A stretch of DNA of 64,000 bases from Xylanibacter brevis ATCC 19188 (GCF_000621725.1 NZ_KK211334.1:17574-81573), one strand, 5' to 3'. Positions 27,115 through 38,498 are shown, numbered from the stretch's first letter. Notes: generated by a model not told the origin, from the letters alone. Numbers and translations: made by a program.

Positions 27115-27837
27115 TTAAACAGCTGGGATGTTAGCAAGACCTCCCAGAGAACCATGTTGCATAATGGGCAACATGACGTTATTTATCTCGTCGATCAGCT
27201 CATTGAGTTGATGACACATGCTCGAACGTATATGCTCGTTGCGACCGTAGGTAATCATCTGGCGTTCGGCCTTCACCAAACTGCCATGATACCACTCCTC
27301 TACAATGCGCCACTCGCCATTATACTCGTCGAAGACGTGACTGATCCACTGATCGTGCGGACGACCATCTTCATCGAGATAACCATTAAACCTGTACCCA
27401 TGCAGAAAACCGCTGATCTCGCCTACCAGGCGACGGCGGTTGACCGTGAATGTGAGACAGGTTCGCGTAGGCACACTCGAAATGTTGGTAGAGTCGAAAG
27501 TCTCAAACTGCAGTTTGCCGTCAATCAATCCATTGACAAAATCTGCGTTCAACTTCATACGCTTCTGATCGCTCTTGTAAAAGTAGCACCAACCACCATT
27601 CTTCAAGCCATCGATGAAGTTGCCGCGAGCCATGCTCTGAACCTCCTTGCCATAGCGGTTGAGTGAGCTTAAACGCAAATGAAAAGGACCATCAAACACA
27701 CGGAGGTTGTTGTCGTCCACATAGTAAGAGTAAGACGACTTTCCTCCATGGTAAGGTCCCTCGTATAAACGGTGCTTCTTGATGCCACCATTAAATACTC
27801 GTTTAAGCCTCAGTTTCATTTTTGTAAACTGATTCAT
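27115..27837 (-). CDS. Hypothetical protein with MORN-like repeats
   Basis: A 240-residue soluble protein with no signal peptide. Several stretches have the Y/F-x-G-x-F/L-x-x-G-x-x-x-G pattern of MORN-type repeats (GNFIDGLKNGGWCYFY, ADFVNGLIDGKLQFE, GEISGFLHGYRFNGYLD). The first part is basic (KMKLRLKRVFNGGIKKHRL). MORN-like proteins are often scaffold or toxin-neutralising proteins, but I cannot assign a role. It has its own candidate -7 box TAACTTTG at 27908-27901 and converges with polA. Confidence 0.6.
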   Translation of the reverse strand: MNQFTKMKLRLKRVFNGGIKKHRLYEGPYHGGKSSYSYYVDDNNLRVFDGPFHLRLSSLNRYGKEVQSMARGNFIDGLKNGGWCYFYKSDQKRMKLNADFVNGLIDGKLQFETFDSTNISSVPTRTCLTFTVNRRRLVGEISGFLHGYRFNGYLDEDGRPHDQWISHVFDEYNGEWRIVEEWYHGSLVKAERQMITYGRNEHIRSSMCHQLNELIDEINNVMLPIMQHGSLGGLANIPAV

Positions 27838-28010
27838 TTTCCTGTGTTAATTATAGTGTTAAATAGGTTTGGTTGAATCCCCTAACAATCTTTTCGACTG
27901 CAAAGTTAGTAAAAAACGGAAATAATCATGCCAGAAATATACAACGATTACTTTCCTTTAATGCTTATTGTGTCACTTTAACACTTGTTCGTATCTTTAG
28001 CTTCAATAAA

Positions 28011-28228
28011 AGTACTACCGCTCGACAAAAAAAGAATAAATTCTTTGCTTTTGTTCTCGCTTATTCGGCCACCTTTGGCTGCGCCAAAGGTACTCTCGTT
28101 CGGAAAATTGCAAATAAATTTGCATTTTCGCTCACTTAATCGTACCTTTGACTTTCGTCTTAGGTACTGGCGCTCGACAAAAAAAAGAATGAATTCTTTG
28201 TTTTTGTTCTCGCTTATTCGTACCTTTG
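28011..28228 (+). promoter_or_regulatory. Three tandem promoter cassettes upstream of ychF
   Basis: Three units start at about 28011, 28089 and 28163. Units 1 and 3 carry the palindrome AAAGAAT-nn-ATTCTTT; unit 2 carries TGCAAAT-aa-ATTTGCA. In all three a TTTG lies in the palindrome as a -33 box, and 20 nt follow. Units 2 and 3 then have TACCTTTG (28143-28150 and 28221-28228). In unit 1 the -7 is displaced and altered (CACCTTTG), followed by an inverted ACCTTTGGC/GCCAAAGGT. Unit 3 is the likely main promoter, 29 nt before the ychF ATG. The remaining part of the 27838-28257 gap holds only the divergent promoter. Confidence 0.75.
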
Positions 28229-28257
28229 CACTCAGAAATAAACGTTTATAGAAAAAA

Positions 28258-29358
28258 ATGGCATTAAAATGTGGTATTGTGGGACTGCCTAACGTGGGCA
28301 AGTCCACACTTTTCAACTGTCTGTCGAGCGCTAAGGCGCAGGCAGCAAACTTCCCTTTCTGTACAATTGAACCCAACGTGGGCGTAATCACCGTTCCCGA
28401 CGAGCGACTCACCAAACTGGCTGAGTTGGTTCACCCCGGACGCATCGTGCCTGCCACCTGCGAGATCGTTGACATCGCCGGTTTGGTGAAGGGTGCCTCT
28501 AAGGGTGAAGGTCTGGGAAATAAGTTCCTGGGCAACATCCGCGAGACCGATGCCATCATCCACGTGCTGCGCTGCTTCGAAGACGAGAACATCACCCACG
28601 TAGATGGTAGCATAGATCCCATACGCGATAAGGAAATCATTGACACCGAGCTGCAACTGAAAGACCTGGAGACCATCGACTCGCGTCTGGCCAAGACCGA
28701 GAAGGCCGCTGCCGCTGGCAACAAGGATGCCAAGGTAGAGGTGACGGTGCTGAAGGCCTATAAAGAGGTGCTAGAGCAGGGAAAGAACGGCCGTATCGTG
28801 GAGTTCGACAGCAAGGAGGAGCAAGAGTGCGCCCGCAACCTGTTCCTGCTCACGTCTAAGCCCGTGCTCTACGTGTGCAACGTGGGCGAGGCTGAAGCTA
28901 AGAGTGGTAACGACTTCACCAAGAAGGTAGAGGCACTGGCCAAGGAGGAAGGTGCCGAGGCAATGGTGATTGCTGCCAAGACCGAAGAAGATATTGCCGA
29001 ACTGGAGAGCTACGAGGACAAGCAGATGTTCCTAGAGGAGCTGGGCCTGGAGGAGAGCGGCGTGAACCGACTCATCAAGAAGGCCTATGCCCTGCTGAAC
29101 CTGGAGACCTTTATCACCGCTGGCGAGATGGAGGTGAAGGCCTGGACCTATAAGAAGGGCTGGAAGGCACCTCAGTGTGCCGGTGTGATCCATACCGACT
29201 TCGAGAAGGGCTTTATCCGTGCTGAGGTGATCAAGTACGAGGACTACCTGAAATATGGCTCAGAGGCTGCCGTACGCGAGGCTGGCAAGATGGGCGTAGA
29301 AGGTAAGGAATACGTGGTACAGGACGGCGATATTATGCACTTCCGTTTTAATGTATGA
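28258..29358 (+). CDS. ychF: Ribosome-binding ATPase YchF
   Basis: A 366-residue Obg-family P-loop protein. The G1 motif is [15 protein letters not shown], followed by [15 protein letters not shown] and [29 protein letters not shown]. The helical domain carries the expected coiled coil, and the C-terminal TGS domain ends [17 protein letters not shown]. It binds the ribosome and hydrolyses ATP in preference to GTP; its cellular role concerns translation and stress. Its stop overlaps the lgt start (ATGA), so the two are co-transcribed. Confidence 0.97.
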   Translation: MALKCGIVGLPNVGKSTLFNCLSSAKAQAANFPFCTIEPNVGVITVPDERLTKLAELVHPGRIVPATCEIVDIAGLVKGASKGEGLGNKFLGNIRETDAIIHVLRCFEDENITHVDGSIDPIRDKEIIDTELQLKDLETIDSRLAKTEKAAAAGNKDAKVEVTVLKAYKEVLEQGKNGRIVEFDSKEEQECARNLFLLTSKPVLYVCNVGEAEAKSGNDFTKKVEALAKEEGAEAMVIAAKTEEDIAELESYEDKQMFLEELGLEESGVNRLIKKAYALLNLETFITAGEMEVKAWTYKKGWKAPQCAGVIHTDFEKGFIRAEVIKYEDYLKYGSEAAVREAGKMGVEGKEYVVQDGDIMHFRFNV

Positions 29359-30185
29359 TTAACCTACTTAATTATATTATCTGGCATCCGGGTCTCGAGG
29401 CCTTCCACCTCGGACCTCTGGCAGTGCGCTGGTACTCATTGTGCTGGCTGATAGGTCTGCTGTTGGCCTACTTCGCCGTGAGAACGCTCTACAGACAACA
29501 GAAGATAGCCGAGGAGAAGTTCGAGCCGCTGTTCGTCTATTGCTTCCTGGGCATCCTGATTGGTGCCCGCCTGGGCCATTGCATCTTCTATCAGCCCGAC
29601 TACTACCTGACGTCGGTGAAGGGCTTTGTAGAGATGCTGCTGCCCATCCACTTCATGTACGACGGCAGTTGGAAGCTGACGGGCTACGAAGGACTGGCTT
29701 CGCATGGCGGCACGCTGGGACTGATGATTGCGCTGTGGCTGTATGTGAAGCACCACAAAGTGCCCCTGTGGCAGGTGCTCGACAACATTGCCATTGCTAC
29801 GGGCATCACCGCCTGCTTCATCCGTCTGGGCAATCTGATGAACAGCGAGATTATTGGTAAGGTGACCGATGTGCCCTGGGCTTTTGTGTTCGAGCGTGTA
29901 GATGCCCTACCCCGCCATCCCGGACAGCTCTATGAGGCCATTGCCTATGCCCTACTCTTCTTGTTGATGATTATCCTCTATAAGAAGATGCCACAGAAGG
30001 TAGGCACCAGCTTCTATTTCGGTCTCTGTCTGACCTATATCTTCACCTTCCGCTTCTTCATTGAATACACCAAAGAGGTGCAGGAGGCCTTCGAGAATTC
30101 CCTCCCCATCGATATGGGACAGATTCTCTCTATCCCCTTCATCATCATTGGCACGTATTGCATGGTGAAAAGCTTTACTAAGTGA
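29355..30185 (+). CDS. lgt: Prolipoprotein diacylglyceryl transferase
   Basis: A 276-residue inner-membrane enzyme with about seven helices. Key segments are [44 protein letters not shown], and the Lgt signature around [23 protein letters not shown] with HPGQLYEA. It adds diacylglycerol to the lipobox cysteine of prolipoproteins, so it acts on the many lipoproteins encoded in this window. It overlaps ychF by 4 nt, indicating coupled translation. The start [13 protein letters not shown] is typical. Confidence 0.96.
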   Translation: MINLLNYIIWHPGLEAFHLGPLAVRWYSLCWLIGLLLAYFAVRTLYRQQKIAEEKFEPLFVYCFLGILIGARLGHCIFYQPDYYLTSVKGFVEMLLPIHFMYDGSWKLTGYEGLASHGGTLGLMIALWLYVKHHKVPLWQVLDNIAIATGITACFIRLGNLMNSEIIGKVTDVPWAFVFERVDALPRHPGQLYEAIAYALLFLLMIILYKKMPQKVGTSFYFGLCLTYIFTFRFFIEYTKEVQEAFENSLPIDMGQILSIPFIIIGTYCMVKSFTK

Positions 30186-30196
30186 GAGGTATTTTT

Positions 30197-30375
30197 AACT
30201 GAGAGTTGAGAACTGAGAACTGAGAGGTATTACTAAGTGAGAAGTGAAAAGTGAGAGGTGAGAAGTATTATTTGTACTACTCACCTCTCATTATAATCAG
30301 AACCAGCAGGTCTAATCATACCTCTCAGTTCTCAACTCTCAGTTCTCAGTTAAAAGCAGTTCTCAGTTAAAAGCA
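30197..30375. repeat. CTCAGTTCTCA inverted-repeat element, copy 2
   Basis: This nearly identical copy of 23057-23204 (arms 30197-30228 and 30320-30351) differs by a handful of bases. It is followed by extra tail units of TTCTCAGTTAAAAGCAG. Like copy 1 it lies between convergent genes, here lgt and mutS, and starts 11 nt after the lgt stop. Confidence 0.8.
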
Positions 30376-30379
30376 GTTC

Positions 30380-33001
30380 TCATTTTCCCGAGACTATTTT
30401 CTTGATTTCATTGAGTTTGTTGAGCGCCTCAAGAGGCGTCAGGTTGTTGACATCGAGGCCAAGGATCTCGTCGCGCACCTGACAGAGCACGGGGTCGTCG
30501 AGCTGGAAGAAAGATAGCTGCATGCCTTCACGACTATGGGCAATCTCGGCCGTTGGCTTAGCTGCTGCGCCCACCTGCGCATTCTCGCTCTCCAGCTGTT
30601 TCAGAATGACGTTGGCACGCTTCACAATGCTGCGCGGCATACCAGCAATCTCGGCCACGTGGATACCGAAAGAGTGCTCGCTGCCGCCACGCTCCAGCTT
30701 ACGCAGGAAGATGACCTTGCCATCGACCTCCTTCACACTGACATTATAGTTCTTGATGCGCGAAAAGGTCTTCTCCATCTCGTTCAGCTCGTGATAGTGA
30801 GTGGCAAAGAGCGTGCGTGCCTGTGCCTTGGGATGCTCGTGCAGATATTCCACGATGGCCCAAGCAATGGAGATGCCATCGTAGGTAGAGGTGCCACGGC
30901 CCAACTCATCAAACAGCACCAGCGAACGCGGCGTAGCATTGTTCAGGATGTTAGAGGCCTCTGTCATCTCGACCATAAACGTAGATTCACCCAGCGAGAT
31001 ATTGTCGCTGGCACCCACACGGGTGAAGATTTTATCCACTAGACCGATTTTCGCGGCCTCTGCGGGCACAAAACATCCCACTTGGGCCAACAATACTATC
31101 AATGCCGTTTGACGCAACAGCGCCGATTTACCGGCCATATTCGGGCCCGTGATGATAACTATCTGCTGTCGCTCCTGATCCAGGAGGATATCGTTGGGCA
31201 CATATTGCTCCTCTACGGGCAACTGTGTTTCGATGACTGGATGGCGCCCCTGACGGATGTCTATCACATCGCCATCGTCCACCACCGGACGGATGTAGCG
31301 ATGCTCCTGTGCTGTTTTGGCAAAACTGAGCAGACAGTCAATGCGTGCCAAGATGGTGGCATTGGTCTGCACCTTTTGTATAAACGCCTGTACGGCGATA
31401 ACAAGCTCGTTGAAGATGCGAGCCTCGAGCGAGAGAATCTTTTCTTCGGCCCCCAGAATTTTCTCTTCGTATTCCTTCAGTTCCTGGGTGATATAGCGCT
31501 CGGCCTGAGCCAGCGTCTGCTTGCGCACCCACTCTTGCGGCACGCGATCTTTATATGTGTTTCTGACCTCGAGATAATAGCCGAACACGTTGTTATAGCC
31601 AATCTTCAGCGACTGGATGCCTGTTTGTTCAGCCTCGCGGTTCTGTATCTGCAGCAAGTAGTCCTTGCCACTATAGGCGATGTGGCGCAGCTCGTCGAGT
31701 TCCTGGTTGACGCCATTGCGCACCACCCCACCCTTCTGCACCAGCTGTGGCGGGTCGCTGACAATCTCGCGCTCTATGCGGTCGCGAATATCGCGGCACT
31801 CGTTCATGCGTTCGCCCAACTGACGAATCACTTGGTTGTCGGCCTGCAGACAAGCCTGCTTGATAGGCTCCACAGCCTGTAGCGCACGCTTCAGCTGTAC
31901 CATCTCACGAGGAGTCACTCGTCCTACGGCCACCTTCGAAATGATACGCTCCAGGTCGCCCACCTGTTGCAACTGTTCGTCGATCAGTTCGCGGAAGTAC
32001 GGCTCGCGGAAGAAATAGTCCACGATGTCCAGTCGGCCCTCGATGGCTGCCTTCTCCTTGAGGGGGAACACCAGCCAGCGGCGCAACATACGTCCACCCA
32101 TGGGCGACACGGTGCGGTCTATCACGTCGAGCAGCGAGCGTCCACCCTCCTGCATGGTCTGTATCAGTTCCAGCGAACGGATGGTGAACTTATCCAGTCG
32201 GACGTATTTATCCTCTTCGATGCGCGATATCTGCGTGATATGACCAATCTGCGTGTGCTGTGTCTGTTCCAGATATTGCAGAATGGCGCCAGCAGCCACC
32301 ACGCCACTGTGCAGATGATCCACGCCAAATCCCTTGAGCGACTTCACCTTGAAGTGCTTCAGGAGCTTCTGCATGGCAAACTGTTCGGTGAACACCCACT
32401 CGTCCATCTCGAACGTCACGTAGCGCACACCAAAAAAGCGCTCAAAGTCCTGACGGTGGTCGCGGTCGTAGAGCACCTCCTTAGGCTGTATGCTGGCCAT
32501 CAGCTTCTCCACATAGTCGTAGGTGCCCTCTCCCGTCAGGTATTCGCCCGTAGAGATATCGAGGAAAGCCACGCCACAGGCCGACTTGCCGAAATGTACA
32601 GCACACAGGAAGTTGTTCTCCTTGTAGTTCAGCACATTGTCGCTCATAGCCACACCAGGAGTCACCAGCTCGGTGATGCCACGCTTTACCAGTTTCTTAG
32701 TGAGCTTAGGATCTTCCAACTGGTCGCAGATAGCCACGCGCTTGCCGGCACGAATCAGCTTAGGAAGATACGTATCGAGTGCATGATGAGGAAATCCAGC
32801 CATCTCGTCGCCCTTTCCACTATTGCCATTATTGCGTCGGGTCAGTGTGATGCCCAATATCTGTGAGGCCTCCACAGCATCGTCGCAATAGGTCTCGTAG
32901 AAGTCGCCACACCTAAAGAGCAGCAGCGCCTCGGGGTGCTGTGCTTTCAGGTCGAAGAACTGTTTCATCATCGGGGTCAGTTCCCCGTCTTTCTTTGCCA
33001 T
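30380..33001 (-). CDS. mutS: DNA mismatch repair protein MutS
   Basis: An 873-residue MutS. The N-terminal mismatch-binding motif is [14 protein letters not shown] in domain I (F-x-E). Connector, lever and clamp domains follow, then the ATPase with Walker [15 protein letters not shown] near residue 620, [20 protein letters not shown], and a signature [10 protein letters not shown]. The C-terminal helix-turn-helix dimer region ends [17 protein letters not shown]. It recognises mispairs and recruits MutL. Upstream are three phased palindromes and several candidate -7 boxes. Confidence 0.97.
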   Translation of the reverse strand: MAKKDGELTPMMKQFFDLKAQHPEALLLFRCGDFYETYCDDAVEASQILGITLTRRNNGNSGKGDEMAGFPHHALDTYLPKLIRAGKRVAICDQLEDPKLTKKLVKRGITELVTPGVAMSDNVLNYKENNFLCAVHFGKSACGVAFLDISTGEYLTGEGTYDYVEKLMASIQPKEVLYDRDHRQDFERFFGVRYVTFEMDEWVFTEQFAMQKLLKHFKVKSLKGFGVDHLHSGVVAAGAILQYLEQTQHTQIGHITQISRIEEDKYVRLDKFTIRSLELIQTMQEGGRSLLDVIDRTVSPMGGRMLRRWLVFPLKEKAAIEGRLDIVDYFFREPYFRELIDEQLQQVGDLERIISKVAVGRVTPREMVQLKRALQAVEPIKQACLQADNQVIRQLGERMNECRDIRDRIEREIVSDPPQLVQKGGVVRNGVNQELDELRHIAYSGKDYLLQIQNREAEQTGIQSLKIGYNNVFGYYLEVRNTYKDRVPQEWVRKQTLAQAERYITQELKEYEEKILGAEEKILSLEARIFNELVIAVQAFIQKVQTNATILARIDCLLSFAKTAQEHRYIRPVVDDGDVIDIRQGRHPVIETQLPVEEQYVPNDILLDQERQQIVIITGPNMAGKSALLRQTALIVLLAQVGCFVPAEAAKIGLVDKIFTRVGASDNISLGESTFMVEMTEASNILNNATPRSLVLFDELGRGTSTYDGISIAWAIVEYLHEHPKAQARTLFATHYHELNEMEKTFSRIKNYNVSVKEVDGKVIFLRKLERGGSEHSFGIHVAEIAGMPRSIVKRANVILKQLESENAQVGAAAKPTAEIAHSREGMQLSFFQLDDPVLCQVRDEILGLDVNNLTPLEALNKLNEIKKIVSGK

Positions 33002-33021
33002 TCTTTTACTTTTATTATCGC

Positions 33022-33078
33022 AAAGCTATGCTTTTAGAATAGTAAAGTGCCACTATTCCACCTGTAAAGCTATGCTTT
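33022..33078. repeat. Phased palindrome array C: three 13-nt units at a 22-nt period
   Basis: Units start at 33022 (AAAGCT-A-TGCTTT), 33044 (AAAGTG-C-CACTAT) and 33066 (AAAGCT-A-TGCTTT), exactly 22 nt apart. A fourth in-phase stretch at 33088 (AAAGTTACGTTTT) is only weakly palindromic. The middle unit is identical to units in arrays A and B. The array lies 20 nt upstream of mutS. The unit at 33022 overlaps a -7-like TAGCTTTG on the minus strand. Confidence 0.75.
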
Positions 33079-33121
33079 TCTCGTTGCAAAGTTACGTTTT
33101 TTTTCTGTAATAACAAAAAAA

Positions 33122-33152
33122 GCGAGGCAAAACCAATAGGTTCTTGCCTCGC
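33122..33152 (-). terminator. Terminator of the secreted OB-fold-like protein gene
   Basis: GCGAGGCAA (33122-33130) pairs with TTGCCTCGC (33144-33152). On the minus strand it is followed by TTTTTTTG. It separates the gene from mutS. Confidence 0.85.
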
Positions 33153-33174
33153 CGATATAGGTATTATCAACGAA

Positions 33175-34500
33175 TTACTTCACGAAGCACTTCTTGCCGT
33201 TGATGATGTACAGACCCTTCTGTACGCTCTTCACGCGCTGACCAGCGAGGTTGTAGATTACCTTCTTAGCACCTTCGTTCTTCATGTTGTTGATGCCAGA
33301 GGTAGCACCATTGATGCTAACGATGTAGCTGTCTTTCAACTCAGGAGTAGTAACATTATCCTTTACATACTTCTGGAGTGAACCCTGAATAACTACCTCA
33401 TCACCATCCTTGAGGGCTGTAATGTCGTCTTCACCGAAGTTCTTATTGTTAAAGAACTTACAACGGTAAACTGTCAGAGTGTTAGAACCATTCTTCTCAG
33501 CAGCAATAGTGAAAGTGGTATTTCCAAAGAGAGAATTATCTTCAGTTTTACGATCGAAGGTAGGATCACCACCCACGACGAAGCCCTTCACCTGATAAGC
33601 TGCAGTCGTTGCATTATCATCAAGAGCATTGATGAGCTCCAATGCCTGTGCAACACCAATGAGCTCTACTTTTTGCTCTGTATCACCATTGACAGATACA
33701 ACATATCCACTTGTAATCTCAGGGATAATCTCAACAGGAGTAACGTCGGTCTTCTCATACTTCAGCAGATTACCGAACAACACAACAGTATCACCCTTCT
33801 TAAACAGACCTGTAGCAGCGTCCTTATTGCCAAGACCTTTCAAGTTGTAAGCCTTCAGAACGGCTGTACCTTCAGCTGTATCAGCAATGGTAAAGGTTGC
33901 ACTGCTATAGTTGATCTCAACTTCAGAAGTAGCAATACCCTTCACATAGTAAGTGAAATCAGTTGACTTACCAGTTTCAAGACCATTGATAATCTCCAAA
34001 GCACGAGCTACGGTAATAGCTGTCTCTGCTGTCTGACCCTCTGTGGGAACTTCAGGAATTATAGCATCGTCGTTGACAGCAATTGACTTAATACGCCAGT
34101 GACCAGCACCTTCAGGACGTGTGAACACAACCTCTGAAGCCTCACCAGTCCAGTAACCGCCAGCTACATTATAAGTACCTACGTTTACAACATCTTCACT
34201 TTCAGGCTTGTTGGTACCATCATAAACAATGACAATCTTCTTGATAGTGCCTTCCTTAGCGGCAATCTTCATAGTTCCATTAGCATACAAGCGAATACCA
34301 GTACCAGTATTATAGTATTTACCGTTATTACCACCACCAGCAAAGGTCACGGTAAAGTCGCCACCATCGAATGGATCAAGATAGGCTACAGCATTCTCCA
34401 GTTTAGGAGTAATATCGGCAAACACGATTTTGCCAGCATTTGCATTCATGCCAACCATAGCCAACATGGCTACCAAAAACAAGCGTAATGTTTTAATCAT
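33175..34500 (-). CDS. Secreted protein with two OB-fold-like repeats and a C-terminal sorting-like tail
   Basis: A 441-residue protein with a Sec signal (MIKTLRLFLVAMLAMVGMNANA). Residues about 23-150 form a beta-rich module (DFTVTFAGGGNNGKYYNTGTG). Two related repeats follow. Each starts with (A)xALEIIN/(A)QALELIN and contains YYVKGIA or YQVKGFV, FTIADTA or FTIAAEK, and GDTVVLFGNLLKYEK or GDEVVIQGSLQKYVK. This resembles OB-fold modules of secreted Bacteroidetes nucleases and DUF proteins. The end (YNLAGQRVKSVQKGLYIINGKK) is the tail seen on many Prevotella secreted proteins and is thought to relate to surface sorting. No catalytic residues are recognised. Confidence 0.7.
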   Translation of the reverse strand: MIKTLRLFLVAMLAMVGMNANAGKIVFADITPKLENAVAYLDPFDGGDFTVTFAGGGNNGKYYNTGTGIRLYANGTMKIAAKEGTIKKIVIVYDGTNKPESEDVVNVGTYNVAGGYWTGEASEVVFTRPEGAGHWRIKSIAVNDDAIIPEVPTEGQTAETAITVARALEIINGLETGKSTDFTYYVKGIATSEVEINYSSATFTIADTAEGTAVLKAYNLKGLGNKDAATGLFKKGDTVVLFGNLLKYEKTDVTPVEIIPEITSGYVVSVNGDTEQKVELIGVAQALELINALDDNATTAAYQVKGFVVGGDPTFDRKTEDNSLFGNTTFTIAAEKNGSNTLTVYRCKFFNNKNFGEDDITALKDGDEVVIQGSLQKYVKDNVTTPELKDSYIVSINGATSGINNMKNEGAKKVIYNLAGQRVKSVQKGLYIINGKKCFVK

Positions 34501-34622
34501 AATCTTTCGTATCGTTTAAAGTTAATATAAAATGAATCTGTATGCAAAAGTAACTTTTTTATTTTAAACAGCAACGTTTTTAAGCATTAATTTTATTAAA
34601 TAATGTGATTTGAAGGTATTTT

Positions 34623-34654
34623 TTTGGAGAAAAGAATAATTCTCAGTAACTTTG
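34623..34654 (+). promoter_or_regulatory. leuS promoter
   Basis: TTTG (34623-34626), exactly 20 nt, then TAACTTTG (34647-34654): a full Bacteroidetes -33/-7 pair. The ATG of leuS is 41 nt downstream. Confidence 0.8.
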
Positions 34655-34694
34655 CACTCTTGAAAACATAAGAAAATAAAAGCAAAACAAAGAT

Positions 34695-37523
34695 ATGGAA
34701 TACAATTTCAGAGACATTGAGAAAAAATGGCAGAAACGCTGGGTGGACAATGGCACCTACCGCGTAGTGGAAGATGAGAAAAAGAAGAAATTCTACGTTC
34801 TGAACATGTTCCCCTACCCTAGCGGCGCCGGACTTCACGTGGGTCACCCCCTCGGCTACATTGCTAGCGACATCTATGCACGCTACAAGCGCCTGAAGGG
34901 TTTCAACGTGCTGAACCCCATGGGATACGATGCCTACGGTCTGCCCGCAGAGCAGTATGCCATCCAGACGGGCCAACACCCTGCCATCACCACCGAACAG
35001 AACATCAACCGCTATCGCGAGCAGTTGGATAAGATTGGCTTCTCGTTTGACTGGAGTCGCGAGGTACGCACCTGTGACCCAGGCTATTACCACTGGACAC
35101 AGTGGGCCTTCCAGCGTATGTTCCGTTCTTACTACAGCATTTCTTCGCAGAAAGCACAGCCCATCATCAAGCTCATCGAGCACTTCGAGCTGATGGGTTC
35201 TAAGGACTGCGGTGCTCAGGGCAGCGAGGAGCTGCACTTCACGGCTGCCGAATGGGCCGCATTCTCTGAGAAGAAGAAGCAGGAAGTGCTGATGAACTAT
35301 CGTATTGCCTATCTGGCCGAGACCATGGTGAACTGGTGCCCCGCACTGGGTACCGTGCTGGCCAACGACGAAGTCATCAACGGTGTCTCTGAACGTGGTG
35401 GCTATCCCGTAGAACAAAAGAAGATGCGCCAGTGGTGTCTGCGCGTATCGGCCTATGCACAGCGCCTGCTCGACGGACTGGACACCATCGACTGGACCGA
35501 CTCGCTGAAAGAGGCTCAGCGCAACTGGATTGGCCGTAGCGAGGGTACCGAGGTTGAATTCAACGTGGCCGACAGCGACAAGCACTTCACCATCTTCACC
35601 ACCCGTGCCGACACCATGTTTGGTGTGACCTTCATGGTACTGGCTCCTGAGAGCGACCTGGTAAAAGAACTGACCACCGCCGACCAGCAGGCTGCCGTCG
35701 ATGAGTATCTGGCCTATGTGAAGAAGCGCACCGAGCGCGAGCGCCAGATGGACCACAGCGTAACTGGTGTGTTCTCTGGCTCATACGCCATCAACCCATT
35801 TACCGGCGACAAGATTCCTGTATGGATCTCTGAATACGTATTGGCTGGCTACGGCACTGGCGCCATCATGGCTGTGCCTGCTCACGACTCGCGCGACTAT
35901 GCCTTCGCTAAGCACTTCAACCTGCCCATCATCCCCGTCATCGAGGGTGCCGACGTCAGCGAGGAGAGCTTCGATGCCAAGGATGGTATCATGTGCAACT
36001 CTGCCAGCGATAAGTTCTCGCTCAACGGTCTGACCGTGAAAGAGGCCATCGCTGCCACCAAGAAATACGTCACCGAGCAAGGCTTGGGCCGCGTGAAGGT
36101 GAACTACCGTCTGCGCGATGCTATCTTCTCACGTCAGCGCTACTGGGGCGAGCCATTCCCCGTTTACTACAAGGACGACATGCCCTATATGATTCCAAAG
36201 GAGTGTCTGCCCCTGGAACTGCCTGAGATCGATGAGTATAAGCCCACCGAGACCGGCGAACCCCCATTGGGTCGCGCCAAGAAATGGGCTTGGGATACCA
36301 AGACCAATAGCGTGGTCAACGTGGCCGACATCGACAACGAGACCGTGTTCCCCTTGGAGCTGAACACCATGCCTGGCTTTGCAGGTTCATCAGCCTACTA
36401 TCTGCGCTATATGGACCCCCACAACGACCAGGCGCTGACCGACAAGGAAAAGAACGAATACTGGCGCAATGTGGACCTCTATGTGGGCGGTAGCGAGCAC
36501 GCCACTGGACACCTGATCTACTCACGCTTCTGGGATAAGTTCCTCTATGACTCAGGCTACACCTGCGAGGACGAGCCCTTCAAGAAGCTGGTGAACCAGG
36601 GTATGATTCAGGGCCGCTCTAACTTCGTATATCGCATCGAGGACGAGGGCGCCGACAAGGGTAAGTTCGTGAGCCTGAACCTGCGCAAGAACTACAAGGA
36701 GACCACACCCATCCACGTGGATGTGAACATCGTTTCGGCCGACGTGCTCGACATCGAGGCCTTCAAGGCTTGGCGTCCTGAGTACAACAATGCCGAGTTT
36801 ATCCTCGAGGATGGCAAATATATCTGCGGCTGGGCTGTGGAGAAGATGTCTAAGTCTATGTACAACGTGGTGAACCCCGACATGATTGTAGAGAAGTATG
36901 GTGCCGACACCCTGCGCCTTTACGAGATGTTCCTCGGTCCTGTAGAGCAGTCAAAGCCTTGGGATACCAACGGTATCGACGGTTGTCACCGCTTCCTGAA
37001 GAAGTTCTGGAACCTCTGCAGCTCTGCATGCTGCGATGGCACCGCAACAGACGCAACACCCGAGAACCTGAAGAGCGTGCACAAGCTCATCAAGAAGGTG
37101 TCGCAGGACATCGAGCAGTTCTCTTACAACACGTCGATCTCGGCCTTCATGATTTGTACCAACGAGCTGTCGCAGCAGAAGTGCAAGAACAAGGAGCTGA
37201 TAAAGACACTCGTCATCCTCATTGCACCTTTCGCACCCCACATGGCCGAGGAGCTGTGGGAGATGCTGGGCGAGCAGGGTAGTGTGTGCGATGCACAGTG
37301 GCCCGAGTACAACGAGCAGTACCTGGTGGAGAGCAGCGTGAAGATGGGTGTAGCCTTCAATGGTAAGACCCGCTTCGAGATTGAGCTGGCTGCCGATGCC
37401 GACAATGCTGCCATCGAAGCACTGGTACGCGGCGACGAGCGCACGGCCAAGTACGTGGAAGACAAGCAGATAGTAAAGGTTATCATCGTCCCTAAGCGTA
37501 TGGTGAACATCGTTATCAAATAA
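34695..37523 (+). CDS. leuS: Leucyl-tRNA synthetase
   Basis: A 942-residue class I synthetase. The HIGH-type motif is in [18 protein letters not shown]. The editing CP1 domain has [18 protein letters not shown] and [13 protein letters not shown]. The zinc-region-like insert of the family is present, and KMSKS is at residues 717-721. The C-terminal anticodon-binding part ends with [16 protein letters not shown]. It charges tRNA-Leu. It is the first gene of a tight run: the next start codon follows its stop with no gap. Confidence 0.97.
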   Translation: MEYNFRDIEKKWQKRWVDNGTYRVVEDEKKKKFYVLNMFPYPSGAGLHVGHPLGYIASDIYARYKRLKGFNVLNPMGYDAYGLPAEQYAIQTGQHPAITTEQNINRYREQLDKIGFSFDWSREVRTCDPGYYHWTQWAFQRMFRSYYSISSQKAQPIIKLIEHFELMGSKDCGAQGSEELHFTAAEWAAFSEKKKQEVLMNYRIAYLAETMVNWCPALGTVLANDEVINGVSERGGYPVEQKKMRQWCLRVSAYAQRLLDGLDTIDWTDSLKEAQRNWIGRSEGTEVEFNVADSDKHFTIFTTRADTMFGVTFMVLAPESDLVKELTTADQQAAVDEYLAYVKKRTERERQMDHSVTGVFSGSYAINPFTGDKIPVWISEYVLAGYGTGAIMAVPAHDSRDYAFAKHFNLPIIPVIEGADVSEESFDAKDGIMCNSASDKFSLNGLTVKEAIAATKKYVTEQGLGRVKVNYRLRDAIFSRQRYWGEPFPVYYKDDMPYMIPKECLPLELPEIDEYKPTETGEPPLGRAKKWAWDTKTNSVVNVADIDNETVFPLELNTMPGFAGSSAYYLRYMDPHNDQALTDKEKNEYWRNVDLYVGGSEHATGHLIYSRFWDKFLYDSGYTCEDEPFKKLVNQGMIQGRSNFVYRIEDEGADKGKFVSLNLRKNYKETTPIHVDVNIVSADVLDIEAFKAWRPEYNNAEFILEDGKYICGWAVEKMSKSMYNVVNPDMIVEKYGADTLRLYEMFLGPVEQSKPWDTNGIDGCHRFLKKFWNLCSSACCDGTATDATPENLKSVHKLIKKVSQDIEQFSYNTSISAFMICTNELSQQKCKNKELIKTLVILIAPFAPHMAEELWEMLGEQGSVCDAQWPEYNEQYLVESSVKMGVAFNGKTRFEIELAADADNAAIEALVRGDERTAKYVEDKQIVKVIIVPKRMVNIVIK

Positions 37524-38498
37524 ATGACTATCAATCACAAAATCATCATGAAAGAGGTCCAGGATTATGTTGTCATAACCCTTGGCCTCTTTTTGTATGC
37601 CTTCGGTTTCACCTTTTTCCTCATGCCCTATGAGATCGTGACTGGAGGCGTGTCGGGTATTGCTGCTATTGTGGAGTATGCCAGCGGCTTCCCCAACCAG
37701 TACACCTATTTCCTCATCAACCTGGCGCTGCTGGTCATCGCACTGAAGATCCTGGGACTGAAGTTCCTGATGAAGACCATCTATGCCATCATCGTTCTCA
37801 CCTTCCTGTTGGGACTGATGAAAGAGCTGGTACCACGCGATGAGACAGGCGAGATGGTGAAGATATTGGGCGAGGGGCAGAACTTCATGTCGCTCATCAT
37901 CGGCTGTATGATGACAGGTTCAGCGCTGGGCATCGTCTTTCTGAACAACGGCTCTACGGGTGGTTCCGACATCATCGCGGCCTCTGTGAACAAGTACTAC
38001 AACATGTCGCTGGGCACGGTGCTGTTCATCCTCGACTTCATGATTGTAGGCTCCTGTCTGTTCATCCCGCAGTTTGGCGACATGCTCGACCGCACCCACA
38101 TGGTGGTGTTCGGCTTCTGCACCATGCTGATAGAGAACTTCATGCTCGACTATATCTACAACCGTCGCCGCTCGTCGGTGCAGTTCCTCATCTTCTCAGA
38201 GAAGTGGCAGGAGATAGCCAACGCCATCGGCACCCGCATGGACCACGGTGTCACCATCCTCGACGGTCACGGCTGGTATTCGGGTAAGGAGCGCAAGGTG
38301 CTTTGTATTCTGGCCAAGAAGAACGAGAGCACCGACATGTTCCGACTCATCAAGATGATCGACCCCCATGCCTTCGTGTCGCAGAGTGCCGTCATCGGCG
38401 TCTTTGGCGAAGGTTTCGATGCCATCAAGGTGAAGACACCCAATAATACCAACATTGACCCTACGGCGCCCAAGACGCCCAAACTGAAGACCACATGA
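37524..38498 (+). CDS. YitT family membrane protein (DUF2179 at C-terminus)
   Basis: A 324-residue protein. Five or six hydrophobic helices come first ([53 protein letters not shown]). A soluble ferredoxin-like DUF2179 domain follows near 215-300 ([35 protein letters not shown]). This is the standard YitT architecture. The function is not established; some members have been linked to transport. The ATG follows the leuS stop directly, and its own stop overlaps the rdgB start. Confidence 0.88.
   Translation: MTINHKIIMKEVQDYVVITLGLFLYAFGFTFFLMPYEIVTGGVSGIAAIVEYASGFPNQYTYFLINLALLVIALKILGLKFLMKTIYAIIVLTFLLGLMKELVPRDETGEMVKILGEGQNFMSLIIGCMMTGSALGIVFLNNGSTGGSDIIAASVNKYYNMSLGTVLFILDFMIVGSCLFIPQFGDMLDRTHMVVFGFCTMLIENFMLDYIYNRRRSSVQFLIFSEKWQEIANAIGTRMDHGVTILDGHGWYSGKERKVLCILAKKNESTDMFRLIKMIDPHAFVSQSAVIGVFGEGFDAIKVKTPNNTNIDPTAPKTPKLKTT

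Noticed and set aside
34596..35756. Minus-strand frame of 386 codons at the start of leuS
   Set aside because: It is antisense to leuS and covers the leuS promoter; leuS is certain.
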